From the NCBI GenBank assembly GCA_002197995.1, contig NGZR01000017.1, forward strand, positions 1-43,185: DNA of 43,185 nt. The letters are read 5' to 3'. A program made the translations under genes and the position numbers. Source of the stretch: Gaeumannomyces sp. JS-464. Taxonomy: Eukaryota > Ascomycota > Sordariomycetes > Magnaporthales > Magnaporthaceae. Below, in pieces: positions 25,518 through 42,660 of this stretch; within the stretch, counting starts at the first letter, position 1, and every line of letters starts with the position of its first letter. The notes below the pieces were generated by a model, which saw only the letters and a program-made list of their open reading frames with translations, had not been told where the DNA came from and did not search any database.

Positions 25518-28500
25518 ACGCACGTACCTGCTTACCTTCACTACGGACACGTACCGCTTCGCTACGACACGTACACACCACCGACACGTACTACGCGTAC
25601 CTTCACTACCGACACGTACCTCCACTACGGACACTACACTACTTACTTTCACTACGTACGCGTACGTACACGCCACGCCTACCTTCGTTTGACACGCACG
25701 TACGGCTTACTTTCTGCTGCTTACGACACGTACCCACACACGGGTCACGACACGCACCACCTACGACACCGACACGTACCTACCTACCACCACTACACAC
25801 TACACTACTACACTACACTCTTACTTTACTTACTACACACGTACTGTTTTTTACTGCTTACCTTCTACGTACGTGTGCTTACCTTCTTACTTTTACTACG
25901 TACGCCACGCACACCACAACACACTTACTACACGACGTACCGGACTTACGACGCCGGGCGGTTACGGCGTCTCACTTTGGGTTGGGACACACTACGTTGG
26001 GTTCGACTTCCTACACTACATCCGACGTACACTTACACACACTTACTTACACGACACTGACACACCACGGACTACTACACTACACACTACTTTACTACCA
26101 CTACACTTTACTGTACTTTACACGTACTACTACACGACACACCTACTTACTGGACTACTCTACTGCTACTGTACTTACACACGACGTGTACACACTTTAC
26201 TACACCACTTTTTACTACTACTACTACACACACTTTGTACACTACACACTTTACACTTTTACACCTTTACTTTTTACTACACTACTTACCACTACTACTA
26301 CTACTACTACACACTTTGGTCACACCACTACTTACACCTCTTACGACGACACTTACACGTACACTACACACCGACACGCGACACGTGACACTACTCTTAC
26401 TTACGCTTCACGGACACACACGACTCACTACACACGACGACTTCTACTACACTTACGTGTGACACCGACACACACTACGACTACACGCCTACACTACACG
26501 TACACACACTGGTACACACACACCTGTTTGACACTACACTACGGGGACACCCTTCCTCTACACGGCTACACACTACTACACTACCACTACACGCACGTAC
26601 GTGGACACACGTACCCGTGACGGGACACTTGACTACACTTGACACACTACGTACGTTTTACTACACGCACGCTCGACGCACACTACACACTGTACACGAC
26701 GCGTACCCTTTTGCACTACACGTGCGACCACTTGACACGCGCACCACTACACTTACACTGTGGTGACGACTTCCACCCACACACCCTTTCCACTTGGTTT
26801 GACCCCTACTCCACTACCACACGCGACGGACGACGTACACTCACCCTGGTTTGACACGCTACTGGACGACACACTGTACACCACACTACACTCCTACTCA
26901 CTACACACGACTCGGACGTGCTACGGGTACACTGACACTTCTACTGACTGACACCGACACACGTGACACTACTGCACTCGACGGCTTCGTACACACGGTG
27001 ACACCACTACGACCGCACACGTTTACACGTTACACTACTCACCGACCGTACCTTTTCTTACTGCTGACACGTACCGGACACTGGGACCACACACGTGACT
27101 ACCGGACGTACACACGCACTACCACACTCTACACGGACACTTCACGCACACCGGTACACTTACTGTGTGACACCACTGGTACACGCCCTCACACCCTTCA
27201 CCTTCACGTTTTACACACCACACACCCTTCCACACACTACACGGTTACACACCACACACACCGACACGACGACGGTACACTACTACACGGACCTACACAC
27301 TCCGACACTTGTTACTACGCGGGTTCACGGGTACGACACGACACCGTCTACACACACACGCGACACCGCACGGTTACGTACACTACGACCCTGACTACGA
27401 CGTTGACACTGACCTTACACTCCGACGACGGACTGCTGACCTTACGACCACTTGTGGTCACTCGTACACTTACTACACTACTTCTGACACACTACTACAC
27501 GACACACCACGCCCGGGTTCACACACACCTGTTACTCACTACGGCACGTTACACGGACACACCACACACGTACGTACTCGACACTTACTCGACCGGTTAC
27601 ACACCTTACTACCCGACCTTTACACACTACCTGACGACGACACACCTTTCTTCACACACCACACTCACACACTTACACACCTCCTGACGTTGTTACGTGT
27701 CACACTACCACGTACACACGACGTACGACCACACCCTACCACTTACACGTCACACGACCTTCGACTACGACACTACCACTCACGTTACGTACGGACTTGT
27801 ACACACACTCACACCTACACACACTGACGACACTACGACACTCGGCTCACGACACTTTACGCACTTGGTCACCACACGTGCCGCTTGACACTGACGTACA
27901 CACCACACTACCACACGTACACACTACACACACTACTGTGACTACTCTCCACCTCACACTACTACACTACGACACACTTTACACTACACACACCACTCTA
28001 CTGACACACCACACACACACACACACTTACTGACACTCGTTTACACGTACGGACACGACTGTGACACTTACACACGGACCTGCTGTCTCTACACGACGAC
28101 ACTCTACTGCTTGCACACTTGGTACACACACGACTACTCTTACGTACCACGACACACACGACACGGTCGACTACACACACGACACCTTCGCACACACACG
28201 ACGTGACACACTACTGACTTGACTTGACACACGACACACGCTGACACTCACGTACGTTACACACGACTCTTCACGGACACGACACTACGTTACTCGCTAC
28301 CACTTGACACACGGACACACTACTTACACACGACACGTGTACTCACTTTACCACACTGACACACACTTACCTTACGCTCACCCACGACACGCGACACACG
28401 CTACTCGCACGTGACGACACGACGTACACTACACCCACACCACACACGGTGGGACACACACCACGCTGGACACCACGACTACACGGTACGTACTGACACA

Positions 28501-30717
28501 CACACTCCACCGACGACTTACTTGACACACTGCTACTACCACACACCTACGACGGGACACTACGTTACACACACACCCCACACACGACCTACTCGACGCT
28601 CACACCACTTGACGACACGACGTACTGACACTACCCCACACACGCCACACTTCGACACACGACACTTACACGGCCGTTACGGTACTACCCTACCTTTACA
28701 CTCGACCACGACGCACGTTCACACGCCACTACTACTCACTTTACGGGGTTGACCCCTGCACGTACGACACGTACACACTCCGACTCCCACACTTCACTAC
28801 CGGACTTCACGGACACACTTTACGACTCTACCACCACGGACCGCCACTTACCACGCCACTACACGACACTTTACTTGGACCACACGACACACGTCACTCC
28901 ACCACCTGGACTACCTTGACACGCACGACTACTACTCTACACACTGCTTTGACTACACACACTCGACTCACCGACACTTCCTACTTACACGCACCACCAC
29001 CACACTACTGTCACTACACACTGGTTCTTACACACCACACTGACCTACACACACTCTGGACGTACACTGGACCCACACCTACACACCTACTACTACGACG
29101 ACCTGACACGACACGGACACCTCCGCACACGGACGGACACTACACTACACCCGACCTTTACTGTACACCTACGCTCTACACACTGGTACTTGACGACACA
29201 CCTACTACACGACGACTCACTACACCCTCTTACACACACGACGGACACTTACGCCCTGGACGTCCACCGTACACTACACGACTACCGCGGACTGACCACT
29301 GGTTACTACACCTGCACACACACGTACACGGACACACTACGCACCACACACGACACTACTGGACACCTACTTGACACTGACCTTTCTGCACACGACGACG
29401 GGGACTTGACACACTTACACACCGACGACACGACACGACCCTTACACTACACCGCACTGTACACACACGACTGGGTTCGACCTTTCTACGGACTTCCACT
29501 ACTCACGACACGACACTGACACACTGACACACCCCACGACCTGACACCACGCGCACACCACGACCACACACCACCGACCGGTGTTACACTACACTTACAC
29601 ACCCACTCTACGCACACGGGTACTACACACGACACACCTTACACACGCGACGTACTTACACCACACACTACACTTACTTACTGACACCACACGCCTACTA
29701 CACGACACACACACTTACTACTCGGACGCTTACACCCACACTCTTGACGACGGACTGACGGACGACACCACTACACACACGACACTCTCCTACTCACCAC
29801 CTCACACGACACGTACTTTACTACACCGACTACGACTCACCTGACACTACTCACACACACGACTGGTACACACACTGACTCACCACCTGACCACCACACA
29901 CGGGTCACACGGACACACACCTACTTCTCACACACTACTACTGACTTCACACACCACACCACCCCGACACACACTGGACACCTGACGGACACTACTCCCA
30001 CACACCTGACGACACACCTACACTACACACTCTTGGTGACACACTCTCCACTACACTACACTCACGACACGACCCTTTACACACTTGGACCACACACACT
30101 CCACTACCACTTACACACGACACACACTCTGACACGTACTTACTGACACGACCACACACACACACACGACACACCTCACTACGACGGCTACACACTTTAC
30201 GACCACACGACACGTACTACCACACGCTACTTCGACACCACACACGACTGTCCGCTTTGTACACTGACACTCCTTGCACTACACCGACTGACACTACCGT
30301 GGACACTTACCACTCACCACTCACTTCCACCGGACACACTCACGGTGGACACACACTACTACGTCTTGACACACACACTTGTACCCTTTACCACCGACAC
30401 ACTACTGTCACCACACACCACACGTTACCTCACTGGACACACTCACACACGTTTACGACACACGACTTCACACACACTACGACACACCCACGACACACAC
30501 TCTGACACACACACCCACACGACACACGACACACACGACGTACACCACACACACGTGACACACTACACTCCCTCTTACGCGCACACGCGACACACGACTG
30601 GACTTCTTTACACTACTACGACCTACCACTTGGCTACACTACGACGACACGGACACCGACACTCTCCACACACACCGTGGGACTACGACACACTTCTCTT
30701 GACGCACTGACTTGCAC

Positions 30718-30775
30718 CGACGCCGTGTGCGGTGACACACGTCGCACCGCACCGGTTCTACACGGGGGGGACACA
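30718..30775 (+). repeat. Dispersed tail repeat family B, copy 1
   Basis: Similar, with indels and substitutions, to 42,605-42,660. Shared blocks include gacgccgt, gacacacgt, gcaccg and accggttct in the same order. Confidence 0.6.
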
Positions 30776-31221
30776 CGTCTGACGACGGACCCTACCCTAC
30801 TCCCACACTTGGGTCACCCACACGTTACACCACTTACGACTGCACACGCTACACTTGCGTACACTTACACACCTGACTCACTACACACGACACTGACACT
30901 ACGTGTCTACACACGTTACGACCCCGACACGCCTACGTGACTCTTACCTACTACACCCACGGACCTACTACACCGGTCCGACACCGGGTACACACACACA
31001 CTACACGGTTACACGCTCTTACTTCTACACGCCCACTGTGGACACGTACACACCCTTCTGCACACTACTACTCTTCACACACTTGACCGGGACACACGCC
31101 TACACTACGCACACTCTTACACCTACACCTTACACTACTACGACACACTACTACACTTACACGGGCGCACGGTACACTGACCTCGCGACGACTACGTACA
31201 CACACTCACACGACTGACTTT

Positions 31222-31263
31222 CCGACACACGTACACACACTGGGTGACTCCGCACTCCACACG
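31222..31263 (+). repeat. Dispersed tail repeat family A, block 1, copy 1
   Basis: Shares ccgacacacg, cacactggg and ctccgca in order with 34,880-34,927 and 37,051-37,099, but is the most diverged of the three. Confidence 0.55.
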
Positions 31264-31614
31264 CTTCACCACTTACACACTGGGACACGACACGGTTCTC
31301 GACCTACGACTGGACGGTACGGCACTTTTACTTTACTACACGTTTACTTGACCTGCTACACACTTGACTTGCTTACACGACTACTACGTCACACCCCCAC
31401 TGGACACACCACTTGCACGGGTACACTACTACACTTTACTGTTTTACTTGACACACTACCTCTACGTTACACACTTCTCCCTTCCTTACCTTCGTACGGA
31501 CACGGACTGTACTACGGTACGCTGTACACTTGTGGTACTTTACACGACTACACTTACGTACACTTGACACTTACGGTTTGCACGCACTACTGGCTACACG
31601 TCGGCTTCACACCT

Positions 31615-31669
31615 ACACACGACCTTACACTACCGACCACGGCGACCTACCCTTTCGACACGGGTACAC
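31615..31669 (+). repeat. 55-bp exact dispersed repeat, copy 1 (family A, block 2)
   Basis: Identical over 55 bases to 37,319-37,373, with unrelated bases immediately on both sides. Confidence 0.95.
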
Positions 31670-34600
31670 ACCTTACACGACTACGGGGCTGACCCCCCTC
31701 GACTTCTTACGTGTCACACTACGGTTACTGGTACCACGTTGTCGTACTTACCGTTACTACACACGTACTGACCTTTACACTTACGCACACACGGTCCGGA
31801 CCCTACGTACGTGACTACCTACGCACACGCCGCTACACGTGACGCTTGTACTGTGACTTCTACTCTACTACACACCACCACTACGTGTTTGCACTACTAC
31901 TCGACCCACCGTCTACGGACTGACGGTACGACCACACGGTACCTACACTCGACCTTACACACACTTGACACACCGTACACACACACACACACGTCACACC
32001 ACACACACCACCACACCACACACACACACTTTACACACACCTACACACTACACTACTACACTTACTGTCGGACTTTACTGCCCACGTGGTTACGACTACT
32101 GACGGACCGCACGACTACCACGACTACACACACTACCACGACTTTTACGCCGACTACACTCGGCACACACACGCCACGGTGTTTACTCTTTGACGTTACA
32201 CCACACTGTACACGTGGACACACTACACTACTGTACGGACACGTTCTACTTACGCTTACACGTGTCACGACACTGTACTACCTACCTTGACGTCGCCCTA
32301 CTTGACACACCACACACACTTACTTACACTACTTTCTTTTACTTGTTGGTTTTACTACGACTGCTGACACGGACTGCTTCTCGACTCTACTACTGACGAC
32401 ACACACTCCTCTACGACTACTTCTCACACGGTTGACCACACGTACACACACACCGGTCTTTTACTACTACGGACTTGCACTACTTACACGGACTTTACTT
32501 ACTTACTTACGACACACACTACTACACACACGCTTTTTTACGACTGTACGGTACGACACTACTACTACACACACACACACCCGACTACCACGTGCACTTT
32601 ACCACACGTTGACACACTCTCGACTGGTACTACACTACACACCTACTACACACGACTACCTGGGGACACTACACTCCTTTTACTTACGTCACACACACAC
32701 GACGCCGACTTTCGACACTTACTTCACACACACACGCTGTACGACACCTACACTACACACTCACGGGTGACACCACTCTTACCACACTGGACACGGACTT
32801 ACGACACACACACACTTGTACGCACACTTACACACGCCTCACACTGACACTTTACGGTTTACACGTGACACACGTACTTTTACACACACGCCTTCCCTGA
32901 CCACTTACACTTCTTACCGACGACGGCCACTTACACTTCACACACCTCCGTCTGTACACTACGACCTCTACACTTGACTTACGCTGGTTTTGCTGACACG
33001 GACACTCACACACTTTTGCTACTCCGGGTTCACACGTTCACGTACTCTCACTACTACTTACGGTACACACTCTGTACTCACTTACACGACTTTACCTACT
33101 TACCTCACACCACTACACACGACGACTACTTTCTTTGTTACACACTACGTACTTGACGACACACTCGTTACGGGTGCGGACCACACGTTACACGGACACC
33201 GTTCACACCTCACTTCTTGCGCACGACTTACCACTTGTTACCACACACTTTCACGACGACTACTTACACTGACACACGACTACACTACCCACTTTTTTGA
33301 CACACACACTTTCCTTTACACCACGGTACACTACACGACACACCTGGACTTACTCTTGACCTTCTGTACACGGTTGCTGACGCTACACTACACACACACT
33401 ACACACGTTCACTTTGACCTACACACGACACGGGTTACGACTGACACACTTACTTACGACACTTACACACGACTGGACACTGACACTACACACGGACACG
33501 ACACACCACCGGTACTACTCTTACGACGGCTTACACGTTACACACTACGACGTTACACACTCTTACTTACCTCTTTACTACCGCGCCGTGACACTACGGG
33601 ACTACGGTCTACTGACCCCTACCACTACTTACACTTACACGACGCTTGCTACGCACTACCTTCGTCACGCACGCACACTACACCTACACACACACACACA
33701 CGTACTTACTTCCACGTACCACGTTTACCGTTCCCTACGCTACACACACACACTACGACCCTACTACGACTACGACGCGCTTTTACACACACTACCGGGT
33801 TTTCTACACGTTTTCGTTGTACTACTTTTACGACACTACCTGTACCTTCTGACACACACTGTTACTTGACTCGTGACACCACGTACTTACCTTACGACTA
33901 CCACACTACACACCCTGACACTACCACACTACTTGTTGACACACACACGCGGGTTCCACCGTTACGGTTACTACCACCACTACACTGACACGCTTCTTTA
34001 CGCCACACACTGACGACACACTTTGTGTGTACACGTGACTGACACGTGACGACACACACACGACACACGCCACGTTCACACCACGCTACACTGCTGCGGC
34101 GGCTACACTACGACGTACCCTACTTGTACGTTGACACACCACTACACACACACTACACTGACGACTACACTACGACACTACCACTTACGTACTGACCACG
34201 ACACGTACGGACACACACGTACCTACGGTGTACCACTACACGACACTGCACGTCGGTCACACGCACACTTTCACACACCACACTACGGCTTACTCACACA
34301 CACACACCGTTCTGACGTACACCACACACACACACACTACACACACTGGACACTACACTACACTTCACTGTGACTTACACCTACACTTGCACTTACACAC
34401 ACACACACACGACACACGACGACGTACACACCACTACACACTTACTACTTACTCTGTACACACTGGACTACGTTACACTTGACACACACCTACTTTACGG
34501 GACGACACACACACTCTCACGCTTTGCCTACACTTACGACTGGGCTACACACGACGACTACACTCTGTACTCGTCGCACACACGACTACTCCGACACGAC

Positions 34601-34879
34601 GTTACTGGTACACGTACACGTGACACACGACCACACTTCTGACCTACGGACTACGCTGGTACACACACACTTGACTGTACACGCACGTCTTTACTGGCCA
34701 CGCTGGTACGGCGGACCACACGCCTACCTACTACACACCCACTCACACACTTGACCGGGACACACGCCCTACACACGCTACTCTCACACCACACACCACA
34801 CGACGTGGTACACCACCACTCTTGTGGCACCACGTTACACTGACCTCGTGGTACACGGTACACACACTACGACGACTAC

Positions 34880-34927
34880 GACTGTACCGACACACGGACA
34901 CACTGGGTACACTCCGCACGCCACACG
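34880..34927 (+). repeat. Dispersed tail repeat family A, block 1, copy 2
   Basis: Starts gactgtaccgacacacg and ends ctccgcacgccacacg. It is nearly identical to 37,051-37,099. A following shared block, gcacgttcactcgacctac, is at about 34,965-34,983 here and 37,123-37,141 there. Confidence 0.85.
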
Positions 34928-37050
34928 TACCCTGTACACTTACTTACACTACACTGACGGTACTGCACGTTCACTCGACCTACGACTGTTGGTTGACCGT
35001 TACTTTTCACTACGCGTTTACACGACTACTACGTCACACGCCTCACCCCGACACACGGGTGCACGACACTACACTTACACGTACTTTACACTCGTACTCA
35101 CACTACTTTTTACACACACTTACGCACTTTCGTTTTACTACGCTTGCGCACGTCACTACGGTACTTACTACACTACTCTACACGACCGACCGCTGTACAC
35201 TTACTACCCTGACCCCTTTGGTTACGGGTTACCGACTTACGGACGTACCTCCTACACTCGTACCTTCGTACCTCCGTACCGGACACACACACTTCTACTC
35301 GTACACTACTTGTTACACCGCTACACTACCGCGACCACTGTACTTCACTACTGACACACGACCTACACACTACACTACACACACTGACACTTTACCCCAC
35401 ACCGACACACTTACACACTTTGTACGCTGTTTACTACACTTGTGGCTTACGACTACACACGCTCGTACTACTTACACACACGACGACACCACACACACTA
35501 CGGGCACGCTGTACTACTCGTTTACGTTACACTACACACTGTACACTACACTACACACACCTTACTACTACGGTACGTACCTACTACACACCTGTTCACA
35601 CACTACGACTTTTCCACACACTACTTTCACACTTTACACACGTACTTTACGCTGACACACGACACGACACCACCCTACTTCACTCTTGCTCTTTTACACA
35701 CGTACTGGACTTCGACACACACTTTACCTTTACGACACACTACCTGGACACTACTTGTGACACGACACGGTGTACACACCCCTACACACACGACGACACC
35801 ACGTACTTACTTTTTCTACACGTTACACACGCCACGACACTACTACACTACTTTTACGTACCACACGCGGGTTCTTCTTTACGGACTACTACACACCACT
35901 ACCTGACACACCTACCTTTGGACTTTCTTTACACACACACTGACACACGACACACGTTACGTGACTACACTACACACACACACACACACACTTTGTCTAC
36001 TACGCTGCACACCACGGCCGACGTACCTTACCACGACGGACACGACTACACGCACACACACGACTTTCTGACTGCCCGTACACACGGTACTTACTACCTT
36101 TCACGCTGACGACCTCGGTCTACACACACTACTCACTCTGCGGCTACTACGCTCTTACGACGGTGTTACCTGTGACTACGTTACACACACACTGTACACA
36201 CTACCTACACTGACACACGTTACGACACTTTGCACACGTTTACACCTGACTGCACGCCACACACTACCACTACGGACGTACACGTACGACCCACGCACGT
36301 ACACGACACACTACTACTTGACTACCTACACTACACACTTACACTACCACACGGACACTACTACCCTTGTACTTACACCTACACACTACACTACCTTACA
36401 CTTACTTCGTTACACACTGGACTACGCACTACACTACTACACTACGCTACTTTACGGGACGACACGGACCCCTACGCTTTACCCTTACACACACGGTTAC
36501 ACACGGGGTCACTACACCTGTTTCTGCGACACACCCTACTACACACACGTACGGCACACTTTTACACTACACCACTCTTACGCACGGTACCACGACACCT
36601 TACACTCTCACGACCACACGACTGTACACACTTTTTCACTGTGACACTTACACACGTACGTGCTCTTACGCTTACCTACGGTACGTGCTTCTTACTGCAC
36701 CACTGACACACTACCACTTTTACTTCTTGTACTACGACTCGGGGGACTCGTGACACGACTTTTACTCGGTGACGTACTGTACGACCTCGGACACTGGCAC
36801 ACACGACTGACACTACTTGACACTGACTCGGACCACTACGACACTGACTACACGGTTACTACACTACCACGCCTACTTTGTACGACACGTGACACCCTTC
36901 TGCTACTACACACCCTTCACACACTTGCGGGACACCACCCCTACACACGCACACTCACTACACCCACACGTACACGACGTACGTACACTACCACTCTTAC
37001 TGGCTCACGGCACACTGACCTCGACGGTACTGGTACACACTCACTGACTT

Positions 37051-37099
37051 GACTGTACCGACACACGTTACACACTGGGCACACTCCGCACGCCACACG
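37051..37099 (+). repeat. Dispersed tail repeat family A, block 1, copy 3
   Basis: Pairs with 34,880-34,927 and, more weakly, 31,222-31,263. It precedes the 55-bp block at 37,319, in the same order as at the first copy. Confidence 0.85.
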
Positions 37100-37318
37100 C
37101 ACCGACCGCACACGCTCGTGTGCACGTTCACTCGACCTACACACTGTACGGTTGGCGCACACGCTTACACACTACTACGTCACGGCCTCACTCCGACGCA
37201 CACTGGCACACTACACACGTACACTTTTACTTTTTACTTTACTACACTTTACTACTACACACTACGCTTACTTTCACTACGTACACCTACGCTACTTTAC
37301 TACGGCCGGTTCTGGCAC

Positions 37319-37373
37319 ACACACGACCTTACACTACCGACCACGGCGACCTACCCTTTCGACACGGGTACAC
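37319..37373 (+). repeat. 55-bp exact dispersed repeat, copy 2 (family A, block 2)
   Basis: Exact match to 31,615-31,669, offset 5,704 bases. Confidence 0.95.
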
Positions 37374-40300
37374 CGGACTTTACACACCGGGCTGACCACC
37401 CCTGGTTACACACTACGTGTTACACTACGGTTACACGGTACCTGCACACGACACACGACTGTTGCACACACGCTTGCTACTTACACTTTTTTACACTACG
37501 CCGGACCCTGGCGGCGACCGCTACGTACACTCCGACGACGACTGACGTACACTGGACTTTCCACTTACCCCACTGTTTGGTGGTACTGACGACCACACAC
37601 CACCTACGGCTGTCGGCCTTTTTACTACACTACACACTCACACACACGTCACCACACACACACACACTTTTACTTACTTACACACTACACCGGGTTACGT
37701 ACGCTCCACACTACACACACGCTACCGGCACTTACTTACACACTACACACACACGACCTACTACTTACCACGGACTACACACACACGGTACACACCCTGG
37801 TACTTTACGTACGACACTTACACTACACACTTACACACTACACTACACTGCTTACTGTACGGTACGTGGACTTACACACTTTACTCACCACACACGACTT
37901 GACGTGACACTACTTACCACACTCACACGTGACACTTACACACACACGACACACTTCTACGGCCTACTTCACTGCTGCTTTACCTTACACACTACTGGAC
38001 TACCGACACACACTTTTACTACACTACGACACACTTTTACGACACTACTTGCCGACGCACGACTGACGCTTACTTACACACACGACGACACCACGTACTT
38101 ACCTTGGACTCTACTTACACACTCCTGACACTACTACACTGTACTTACACACACTACTGCTTACTTCGCTACTTACGGGTACTACACACCACTACCTCCT
38201 GACACACACTACTACGCGACACGTTTACACGTTACACACACACACGTTTCACCACGGACACCTTACACGGACTACTACTTACTCTTCACGTGCACCTTAC
38301 GGACACACACGACACGTTACGTCACACGACACACTACGACGACTACACACTTACTCTCTTGCTACCACTCTACACCTACTACACACACACACTACACCCC
38401 TCTTTCACCCTGACACGCTTTACGCTACACTACTTACCACGCTACACACACCTACCACGACACCGTGACACGGACGTGGCTGTTACCACCTTTTACACAC
38501 TACCTCACACACCTACACCGACACGACACTTACGACACTTTCCTACCTTTACACCTACACACGTTGCGGACACTACTTTGGGTACTACACACACGACCAC
38601 ACGCTACTACCGACACACCGCACACTACACACTACGACGGACACGTCTTACTTACACACGGACCTTTACTCGTGTTTCACTACACACACACACGTACGGC
38701 ACGTTTACTACCACCACTACACGTACCTACACTTACTACACTACACTACACACACTACACACACTTACCTTTACACTTTTTACACTCTACTACACGGTTA
38801 CACACACGTCACGGTTTACTACTACACCCTGTTGTCTACACACTGGACTACGCTCACTACACACGACTTTGTGGGCTACTTTACGGGACTACACGACTTT
38901 ACACGCTTACTTACGTACCACTACACGCTTACACACTTTCCGTGTACTGTCACACACACGGGACACCCGCCCACGACACCACACGACGTTACACGGTTCC
39001 ACACACACTTACTTACTTACACGTGACACTTACACGACACGGTTTTTACTTTACACGTCGACCACACGGACGACTACGGCTTGGACGGCACGCCACTACA
39101 CTTTACACACGACCCTCGTACACCACGACGCGCTTGTTACACGTTTTACACACACGCACTCGACACACTACTACACCGGACTCTACACACTACACTACTA
39201 CCCGACTACCCTTGTCCACTACACACTTACACGACTACACTTTACTTACTGTTACTTTACTGGGGTACGCACGACACCGTTGGGTTTACTACTGACGACT
39301 TTTTCTTACTTTTACACGACACACACTTACTACACTACTACACCTCACACGTGACTACACTGGTGACCACTGACGTACACCTACACACACGACGTTTACT
39401 ACCTCTCGCCTTACACGCTTACTGGCTACACGTACACACGTACACCGGCCTCTACACGTTTTTTACACCCTGACACGGTTACACACTGACTGACGACACA
39501 CACACTCTTACACTTACACACGACCACACCACTTTTTACACGTGACACACGTGTGCACGGACACACTACTTTTTACACTACACGACCACTACACACTACT
39601 GGACCCACACACACACCTACACACACACGACTGACACGACACACTACTACACGTGTCACACCCGTACCCTACTACACGCTGCACACCACACGTACACGCT
39701 ACGTACGACGGACTACCGACACGGCGTACACACTGACGACTACACCACTCACTACACACGGACACCTCGGCACACACTACACCTACCCGTACACCTTACG
39801 GGACTACACGGACGGGCTCACTTACTTCTTGACTTACACTACTCACACGTACACACACGGACACGACACGCACTGACACACTACGTGTTGTACCGACCTG
39901 TTTACACTTACACACACACACACGCACCTTTGCACACACACACGACTGACTACACTCTACACGTACTTGACGTGTGACACACTCTGCCCGACTGTCGGCT
40001 GGTTACACCGACACACTACTACACACTTTTTACACACGGTTTGGTGTTGCACGGACACACCCCCGACTGACACTGGCGGCCTTACACCGTGACGGGTCCT
40101 ACACGGTACGCGACACACTGCCTTGGCCGTTACACACTGCGGTCTTGCACTGACACTGACTGTACACCGACTACCACACCACGCTGTCTCTACTGACTTG
40201 ACCTCACGTGACACACTTGGACACTACACCTGTGCACGACTACCACGTTTACCCTCTACGACTACGACCGACGACGTGCGACCTACGCTACACGTGCTTA

Positions 40301-42604
40301 CACACACCACACTGTGGTGACACACCCACCCACGACTACACCCCGTTACTCTGACGCTTACTGTGGCACTGCACTTACACGACGTACACTTTTTTTGTGT
40401 GACACGCCCACCACACACTCCTGCCTTTTTGACTACACGGGACGGTGACGCTACTACTTACCTACTGGACTACACCTACACACGTGACACTCTGCGTCTG
40501 ACACGCGTACGACTCTACGACGCTCTACTTTCTCTACCACGTACGACACACACACTTTTACACACACACTACGACGTTTTGTTACACTTGTACTACACAC
40601 CACACGTTCTCGTTTGTTTACTTACACTGGGTCTACACTACTTACACCCTACCGTACTACGCACGGACTCCTACACACGTACACTACACTTACACGGTGT
40701 TTTTACACGTACACACCTACGGTACACGCCCCACTACGTGCCCTTACTACCACGCGTACTACACGGACACGTTTACACCTGTGACACGTTACACACTACT
40801 ACCACTTACGGGGGTACACACGGACTGCTCTACACACACACGCGACACACGTTCTACTTGTACACTGACTACGACACACTACGGTTTACTTGACCTACAC
40901 TTCGACACACGACACTGCTGACCTTACGACGTGGGTGTTACTTACACACCTACTACACCGTACACACACTTGCACTTGACTTGGGTACCCGGCTTTCTTA
41001 CACGTGACTACCGCACTTGTTTACACTGTACGCTACACGACACACGACGGCACTGGCTCCGTACGCTTTTTACACACGACTTACACGACACACACACACA
41101 CACACCGGGACTACGACGACACACGACCACCACTGACCACACACCCCACACACTACACCACTTCACACTACTCACACCGACACACACGTTGGACTCCTAC
41201 TGTGACGTACACCACGGGACTTGTACGACCGCGGACACGGTACACTTTTACGCACTACTACTTACCACACCGACACACACACCGGACTACACACTTTACG
41301 TGCTACTTTTTACACACGTTACCACCACGACACACGTACCTTCACCTACACACTACTGTTACGTACGCTTTGACACACACACTTTTTTTACACTTGCGGT
41401 ACACCACTACGTTACTTGACTACACTACGGGACACACCACGACTGGACTACTACACACTTTACACCGTTTCTACACACTTGTCTGACTTTACACTTGACT
41501 ACTTACTTACTACCTCACTTTTGACTACACACTACTCCTTTACGTGGGTTCTACACGCACTTTGGACTTTTTACACGTTTTACACGACACACGCTACTTT
41601 TACCTTACGACACACACACGCGTACGCTGGCTCCGACACGGACGGACACACACCACACACGACTACACGACTTCTTTTTACTACACACACCCGTACTGAC
41701 ACTACACACACACACGACTCTTACTGACACGACGCGTTGACACACCTACTCTACACACACACTTACTCTTTTACACTTTACCACTCCTGCGTGACGTACC
41801 ACGGCCTTTGTGGACTGGTGACACGGTTGTTTCACACTGTACGACACTACGCCACACCACCTGTACACGTACGACACCTTTACCTTACCACTTACGTGTT
41901 ACACTCCTACCCTTACGACGACTACGCTCACACACACCACGTCACCGACTGTGGACACGTTTTGACACTGCTACTTACACACGACGTACTTTCGGTGTAC
42001 GGTTACTCTACACACACCCTACACGTACTGACTACTTACACACGACTTTACACACTGACACTCTACACACACACTCTCGTACGACGTTACACTACGACTT
42101 ACACTTACTTACACTCACGACGGACGGTACGTTACTTACACTTTTTTGACTACACACTACCCCCTTACTTACACCTTCACACACGACACTTTACGACTTA
42201 CTTCACGACTTGACACACACTTACACTACACTACGACGTTACACACGACACACACACACACACTTCACCACTCGGACCTCCCGACGGGGACACACCACGG
42301 ACACACTGACTACACACTACTCACACACTTACGGTACTGACACTACGCACACTACGACTTACTTACGACTACCTACTACTACACTCACACTACTACTCAC
42401 GACTACACACTTACACACACCTACACTTACACTCACTACACTCCACCACCGTTTCACGACGGCTGACGGACGTACGCACCACGTACTGGTTGTACTACTC
42501 TGTTACGGTACTTACTTGTTGGTTTTACTGACGTCCACCTTGACTCACGTGGCACTACTTTGTACGTTACTACGTTACACACTACACACACTACACACTG
42601 CTTG

Positions 42605-42660
42605 ACGCCGTACTGCGACTGACACACGTTGCACCGTACCGGTTCTTACGACGGGGACAC
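42605..42660 (+). repeat. Dispersed tail repeat family B, copy 2
   Basis: Diverged counterpart of 30,718-30,775, in the same orientation. Confidence 0.6.
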
